Source: REEB481 sp039796915 (GTDB lineage Bacteria; Bacteroidota; Bacteroidia; NS11-12g; UBA955). Taken from it: a DNA stretch of 8,798 nucleotides. The stretch spans positions 1-8,798 of the forward strand of contig JBDKIU010000104.1 in assembly GCA_039796915.1 (NCBI GenBank), read 5' to 3'. Both the position numbers and the translations under genes were made by a program. The notes under the pieces are model-generated. The model saw nothing but the letters and a program-made list of their open reading frames with translations, was not told where the DNA came from and searched no databases. Of this stretch, positions 5,462-8,798 are shown piece by piece (positions within the stretch are counted from its first letter, which is position 1; each line of letters opens with the position of its first letter).

Positions 5462-6943
5462 ATGGCAAAAAAAGTGCTCATCGTAGGTGCAGGTCTGGGA
5501 GGCCTGGCCACAGCTCTTCGTCTTTCACATTTAGGTTATCAGGTAGAAGTGCTTGAGCGTTATCAGCGGCCCGGTGGTCGCCTGAATTTGCTGGAAAAGG
5601 ACGGTTTCACCTTTGATGTGGGTCCTTCTTTCTTCAGCATGAGCTATGAATTCAGGGAACTTTTTACATCGCAAGGCCTGGAAGTTCCTTTTACCATCAA
5701 AGAGCTCGACCCGCTCTATACGGTCAACATCGCCGGTCGCGACAAAGTGTACCGCATGTTCAAGGATCTGAAAAAGCTGGCTCAGGAATTTGCCGATGAA
5801 CCCAATTTTGAAGAAAAAGCACAACGCTACTTAAAGGCAGCAGGCACCATCTTCCACGATACGGAATACAAGGTGGTGAAGCGGAACTTCAACGGCATGG
5901 TGCCTTATCTGGCATCGTTGGCAACAGTTCCCATGAAGCATCTGCCCAAAATGTTCCGCAGCATGTGGGCTGAGCTGGAGCGGAATTTTGAAACGGAAGA
6001 TGTAAAAGTGATTTTCTCTCTGGTTTCCTTCTTTCTTGGCGCTACACCTTTTGATACGCCGGCCGTTTACAGCTTGTTGAACTACACAGAATTACAGCAC
6101 GACGGCTATTGGAATGTGGAAGGCGGCATGTACAAAATTGTGGAAGGAATCATGCCCATCCTTCAGGAACGCGGCGTGCGGTTTCACTACAATACCGAAG
6201 TTACCGGCGTAGAACTGAAACAAGGTAAACTCCATGCTGTTGTTGATGCGGAAGGTAAAGGCTGGACGGCGGATATTTTCGTGTGCAATGCGGATGCCGC
6301 CTGGTTCCGCGGCGCCATCCTAAACCGCAAAGCATACCGCGAGGAAAAGCTGGATAAATTGGATTGGACACTTGCGCCGTTCACGATTTATCTGGGCGTA
6401 AAAGGTAAAATTGACGGTATTGCCCACCACAATTATTTCCTGGGCAACAACTTCAAGGCCTACGCCGATATGATTTTCAAAACATCCGTAGCTCCCGAGA
6501 AACCTTATTACTACGTGAATGTGGCGTCCAAAAGCAATCCGGAATGTGCACCTGAAGGCTGTGAGAACTTGTTCATCCTTTGTCCGGTGCCCGACCTGCG
6601 GCATAAACCCGATTGGTCTGATGCGGAAAAACTCACCGAAGACATCATCGCTGATTTGAGCGCCAGGGTTGGTTACGACATCACAAACAACATCATCAGT
6701 AAAACTGTTTATACACCTGTCGATTGGATGCGTATGTTTAATTTATACAAAGGAAGTGGATTGGGTCTGGCGCATGGAATGAACCAAATCGGAGCATTCC
6801 GCCCTTCCAACAAAGACGAACAATTGAGCAACCTGTATTATGTGGGCGCAAGCACCGTTCCAGGCACAGGATTGCCCATCGTTGTTATTGGTTCTAAACT
6901 CGTTACGGAAAGGATTACCCATGAGCATGGAACTTTATCATAA
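5462..6943 (+). CDS. crtI: Phytoene desaturase (CrtI type)
   Basis: The product is 493 residues. The N-terminus carries the FAD motif VLIVGAGLGGLATAL (G9, G11, G14), LERYQRPGGR (31-40) and FDVGPSFFSMSYEF; the C-terminus has YYVGASTVPGTGLPIVVIGSK, the form usual in CrtI. The middle (FFLGATPFDTPAVYSLLNYTE, then NVEGGMYKIVEGI) agrees with the Bacteroidota phytoene desaturases. The enzyme is expected to be a membrane-associated FAD protein that introduces double bonds into phytoene, probably four, to give lycopene; the number cannot be read from sequence. It is clearly a different paralogue from crtD at the head of the operon. The ATG follows the crtZ stop by three bases, and crtB begins inside its last codons. 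The crtI-crtB pairing supports the phytoene-desaturase assignment over a late-step desaturase. Confidence 0.9.
   Translation: MAKKVLIVGAGLGGLATALRLSHLGYQVEVLERYQRPGGRLNLLEKDGFTFDVGPSFFSMSYEFRELFTSQGLEVPFTIKELDPLYTVNIAGRDKVYRMFKDLKKLAQEFADEPNFEEKAQRYLKAAGTIFHDTEYKVVKRNFNGMVPYLASLATVPMKHLPKMFRSMWAELERNFETEDVKVIFSLVSFFLGATPFDTPAVYSLLNYTELQHDGYWNVEGGMYKIVEGIMPILQERGVRFHYNTEVTGVELKQGKLHAVVDAEGKGWTADIFVCNADAAWFRGAILNRKAYREEKLDKLDWTLAPFTIYLGVKGKIDGIAHHNYFLGNNFKAYADMIFKTSVAPEKPYYYVNVASKSNPECAPEGCENLFILCPVPDLRHKPDWSDAEKLTEDIIADLSARVGYDITNNIISKTVYTPVDWMRMFNLYKGSGLGLAHGMNQIGAFRPSNKDEQLSNLYYVGASTVPGTGLPIVVIGSKLVTERITHEHGTLS
6910..6914 (+). promoter_or_regulatory. Ribosome binding site supporting the crtB start
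   Basis: AAGGA lies six bases before the ATG at 6921, inside the end of crtI. It is one of the few Shine-Dalgarno-like sequences in the window and favours 6921 over the in-frame ATGs at 6927 and 6840. Confidence 0.55.
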
Positions 6944-7760
6944 AACGGCCCTGGCTTGCAGCAAACGGGTGGCACTGAATTACAGCACTTCGTTTTCGCT
7001 GGGCATTCGCATGTTGTCTAACGACTACCGCTGGGCGGTCTATGCCATCTATGGATTTGTGCGGCTGGCCGATGAAGTGGTGGACACCTTCCATGACCAC
7101 GACAAGGCTGCACTGCTGGCCGATTTCAAAAAAGAAACCTACCGCGCCATCAGAGACGGCATCAGCACCAATCCCATCCTGCATTCCTTTCAAAAAGCAT
7201 GTCGAGAGTTCAATATTGGTGAGGAACTCATTGAACCGTTTTTCAACAGCATGGAAGAAGATCTGGAAAGTGCCACGCACAATGCAGGTTCGTACAGTGA
7301 ATACATTTATGGTTCTGCAGAAGTGGTTGGCTTGATGTGTTTGAAGGTGTTCTGTCACGGAAACCAGGAGCGCTATGATTTCTTCGTTCCTTCAGCGCGG
7401 GCGCTGGGTTCTGCATTCCAGAAGGTGAACTTTATCCGCGACCTGAAAAGTGATTTCGATGAACGCGGACGTGTTTATTTCCCCGGTGTTGACTTTTCGG
7501 CCTTCAATGACCATCAAAAAATGGACATCATTGCCGACATCAAAAAAGATTTCGAGCTTGCATATCAGGGCATCAAAAAACTGCCCATTGGCTGCCGTTT
7601 CGGGGTGTACACCGCCTACAGGTATTACCTGAAGCTGCTCGAAAAAATTGAACGATCCACGGTGCAACACATCATGGAAGAGCGAATCCGTATTCACGAT
7701 TCCCAGAAAATGACGCTGCTCCTGAAGAGCTACCTTCGGGTGAAGGTTAACGTGATGTGA
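6921..7760 (+). CDS. crtB: Phytoene synthase
   Basis: The product is 279 residues, a typical length for the squalene/phytoene synthase family. It condenses two geranylgeranyl diphosphates head to head to give phytoene, the first committed step of C40 carotenoid synthesis. Both aspartate-rich Mg-diphosphate motifs are present: DEVVD (Asp51-Asp55) and NFIRDLKSDFDERGRVYFP (Asn170, Asp174, Asp178). Other family landmarks are YSTSFSLGIR, WAVYAIYGFVRLAD and GSAEVVGLMCLKVF. The start at 6921 is supported by an AAGGA six bases upstream; it overlaps the end of crtI by 23 bases, implying coupled translation. It is the last gene of the operon and faces the DUF4846 gene, with eight bases between the two stop codons. 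Confidence 0.95.
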   Translation: MSMELYHKTALACSKRVALNYSTSFSLGIRMLSNDYRWAVYAIYGFVRLADEVVDTFHDHDKAALLADFKKETYRAIRDGISTNPILHSFQKACREFNIGEELIEPFFNSMEEDLESATHNAGSYSEYIYGSAEVVGLMCLKVFCHGNQERYDFFVPSARALGSAFQKVNFIRDLKSDFDERGRVYFPGVDFSAFNDHQKMDIIADIKKDFELAYQGIKKLPIGCRFGVYTAYRYYLKLLEKIERSTVQHIMEERIRIHDSQKMTLLLKSYLRVKVNVM

Positions 7761-7762
7761 TC

Positions 7763-7777
7763 TTCCGCTTAGCGGAA
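7763..7777. terminator. Small hairpin between convergent crtB and DUF4846 genes
   Basis: A 6-bp stem (ttccgc/gcggaa) with the loop tta lies just after the crtB stop; the loop is the stop codon of the minus-strand DUF4846 gene. There is no T tract on either strand, so it is a weak terminator candidate at best. Confidence 0.3.
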
Positions 7778-8641
7778 CCTCTTTAACTGATTGTACTGGA
7801 ACGTCCATTCGGGCGTTTCGAGTTCTTGTCCATCATCGGGAACTTTGAACCAAGGCGAAAGCTCAGGTTGTCTGTAATTACGCAATACATGCATATCCTG
7901 CGCGGGCATATAGCTCTGGGCCAGCAGGAAATATCGATTTCCCAGGCTGTCCTGGCACACATCCATCACAATCACAGCGTGTCCCGGACTGCCTCCCTTG
8001 ATCCATACATCTCCAGACTGAACCTCGGTGGCTTTGACTGATTGAAGTTCCCGCTCCAGAGAAAGGGTTCCGGCAAATATGAACACCTGCTTCATCCAGG
8101 CATCGAAGCTGCTGCGTCCTGAATCGGGTTGCTGTGTGCATGCCCAGCTGGTTTGATTACCGTTCACGTTCACCCTGCAACCCCGCATCCATTGATCAAA
8201 GCGGCAGGAGAAGTTGTTGGTGAAGTTGAAGTGCAGCTGCGCATAAGCCTTCTTCTGATATAAATATTCTGCCCGCAGGCGCATCACCGCATCGGCGCAT
8301 TGCTGCAGGTTTTCGCTGCCCGTGCTGAGTTCCAGAACCGCCGCATGTGCCGCGCCTGTTTTCTCCTGACCATCATGATAGTACACCGCCGTGCCGTGTG
8401 GTTTGAGTGGGAACTGACGCAGGTAAGCGCCGAAACTGCCCTGACTTAAGGGCATGCGTGTGCATCCTTCCGGACATGGAAATCGCGTGGATACTACATC
8501 GCCGGATGGTTTGCCTGAAGAAGCAAGGGCGGTGCTGTTGTTTCTGCGATTGGTTTCAGGACGTTTTGAATCAAGAGGCTGGCAGGCTAGGTGCAACAGC
8601 ACGAAGCTCAGATGCGCAACAGGAATAATATTAATATGCAT
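7769..8641 (-). CDS. DUF4846 domain-containing lipoprotein
   Basis: The product is 290 residues. The first 20 form a lipoprotein signal peptide ending in LHLAC (Cys20), so the protein is probably membrane anchored outside the cytoplasm. A ~30-residue polar linker follows, then a DUF4846 domain recognised from SFGAYLRQFPLKP (69-81), AAHAAVLEL (97-105), LQQCADAVMRLRAEYLY (112-128), SGDVWIKGGSPGHAVIVMDV (209-228) and FLLAQSYMPAQDMHVL (238-253). The function of DUF4846 is not known to me. The cysteine at the head of a helix (Cys115) and the histidine at the head of a strand after a GDV-GH pattern (His221) resemble CHAP or NlpC/P60-like papain-fold hydrolases; this is inference. Its ATG lies 12 bases after the stop of an Mpl-like gene, so the two are probably co-transcribed. 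Confidence 0.85.
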   Translation of the reverse strand: MHINIIPVAHLSFVLLHLACQPLDSKRPETNRRNNSTALASSGKPSGDVVSTRFPCPEGCTRMPLSQGSFGAYLRQFPLKPHGTAVYYHDGQEKTGAAHAAVLELSTGSENLQQCADAVMRLRAEYLYQKKAYAQLHFNFTNNFSCRFDQWMRGCRVNVNGNQTSWACTQQPDSGRSSFDAWMKQVFIFAGTLSLERELQSVKATEVQSGDVWIKGGSPGHAVIVMDVCQDSLGNRYFLLAQSYMPAQDMHVLRNYRQPELSPWFKVPDDGQELETPEWTFQYNQLKRFR

Positions 8642-8653
8642 ATAAGAAAAGTG

Positions 8654-8798
8654 TTAATGACTGCATTGTTCAATAAGCCCGGGCAGTGATAAGTCGCCGA
8701 ACTTGCCCGAACTCATCAGCAGCAGAATACAAGGTTTATCGCTGTGCCGCACCCGCTGGATTAAAGAGGCTGAAAGGTCCCTGCCTGTATGAAAAACC
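8654..8798 (-). CDS. mpl: Mur ligase C-terminus, Mpl-like (partial)
   Basis: The last 47 codons of a gene that enters from the right edge; the frame is open from 8797 to a TAA at 8656-8654. The visible residues run from VFHTGRDLSASLIQRVRH through KPCILLLMSSGKFGDLSLP to the end EQCSH. The PC-LLLMSSG pattern near the C-terminus is what I know from Bacteroidota Mpl-type Mur ligases (UDP-N-acetylmuramate:L-alanyl-gamma-D-glutamyl-diaminopimelate ligase), a cytosolic ATP-dependent enzyme that reloads recycled murein tripeptide onto UDP-MurNAc. Only the C-terminal domain is visible, so another Mur ligase (for example MurC) is possible. It lies directly upstream of the DUF4846 gene. Confidence 0.65.
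   Translation of the reverse strand, partial: VFHTGRDLSASLIQRVRHSDKPCILLLMSSGKFGDLSLPGLIEQCSH

Noticed and set aside
6840..6920. Longer crtB starting at an ATG at 6840
   Set aside because: The extra 27 residues are the crtI C-terminus read in another frame; the start at 6921 has a ribosome binding site and normal family length.
6915..7358. 147-codon minus-strand frame inside crtB
   Set aside because: Antisense shadow of the conserved phytoene synthase; no domain recognised.
7392..7808. 138-codon minus-strand frame across the crtB end
   Set aside because: Overlaps both crtB and the DUF4846 gene in a different frame and has no recognisable content.
8634..8643. Palindrome atatgcatat over the DUF4846 start codon
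   Set aside because: Only ten A/T-rich bases with no spacer or second copy; expected by chance.
1..8798. tRNA, rRNA, CRISPR array, insertion sequence or phage genes
   Set aside because: None was recognised; coding density is high and all gaps over 100 bases are accounted for by the 2618-2800 region.

Overview
The window looks like chromosomal DNA from a member of the Bacteroidota, probably outside the Bacteroidales (a carotenoid-making Cytophagales, Chitinophagales, Saprospirales or Flavobacteriales type; the order cannot be resolved). Four things point there: a type IX secretion sorting domain, the mainly Bacteroidota families DUF4294 and DUF4846, two exact TAnnTTTG promoter elements, and few Shine-Dalgarno sequences. 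Base composition and gene style look even, and no mobile element, CRISPR array, tRNA or rRNA was seen.

Layout. Positions 1-857 (+) hold the 3' end of lgt (prolipoprotein diacylglyceryl transferase) and a secreted DUF4294 protein. Positions 832-2617 (-) hold, in order of transcription, a small Ala/Pro-rich lipoprotein gene, a strong hairpin terminator, a tiny protein made only of a signal peptide and a T9SS sorting domain, a spermidine-acetyltransferase-like GNAT enzyme and a rhomboid protease. The last three are tightly packed. Positions 2618-2800 are a divergent intergenic region.

Positions 2801-7760 (+) are a compact five-gene carotenoid operon in the order crtD, cruF, crtZ, crtI, crtB. 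CrtB makes phytoene from two geranylgeranyl diphosphates and CrtI desaturates it towards lycopene. CruF hydrates a psi end and CrtD introduces the 3,4 double bond next to it. CrtZ hydroxylates a beta ring. Together these steps fit a monocyclic saproxanthin-type xanthophyll, but no lycopene cyclase is present in the operon, so the ring-forming enzyme must be elsewhere. Most junctions are coupled (ATGA overlap, 3-bp gap, 23-bp overlap). The one apparent gap, cruF to crtZ, is exactly bridged by an unlisted 20-codon reading frame that also ends in ATGA on crtZ.

Positions 7769-8798 (-) hold a DUF4846 lipoprotein and, upstream of it, the 3' end of a Mur-ligase (Mpl-like) gene too short to be noticed by length-filtered ORF calling. 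The DUF4846 protein has a Cys/His arrangement that suggests a papain-like hydrolase, which would fit a cell-wall role beside Mpl.

The window is mostly recognisable biology. The best candidates for something new are the cargo-less T9SS protein with a promoter folded inside a terminator, the bridging mini-ORF, and the possible hydrolase nature of DUF4846.
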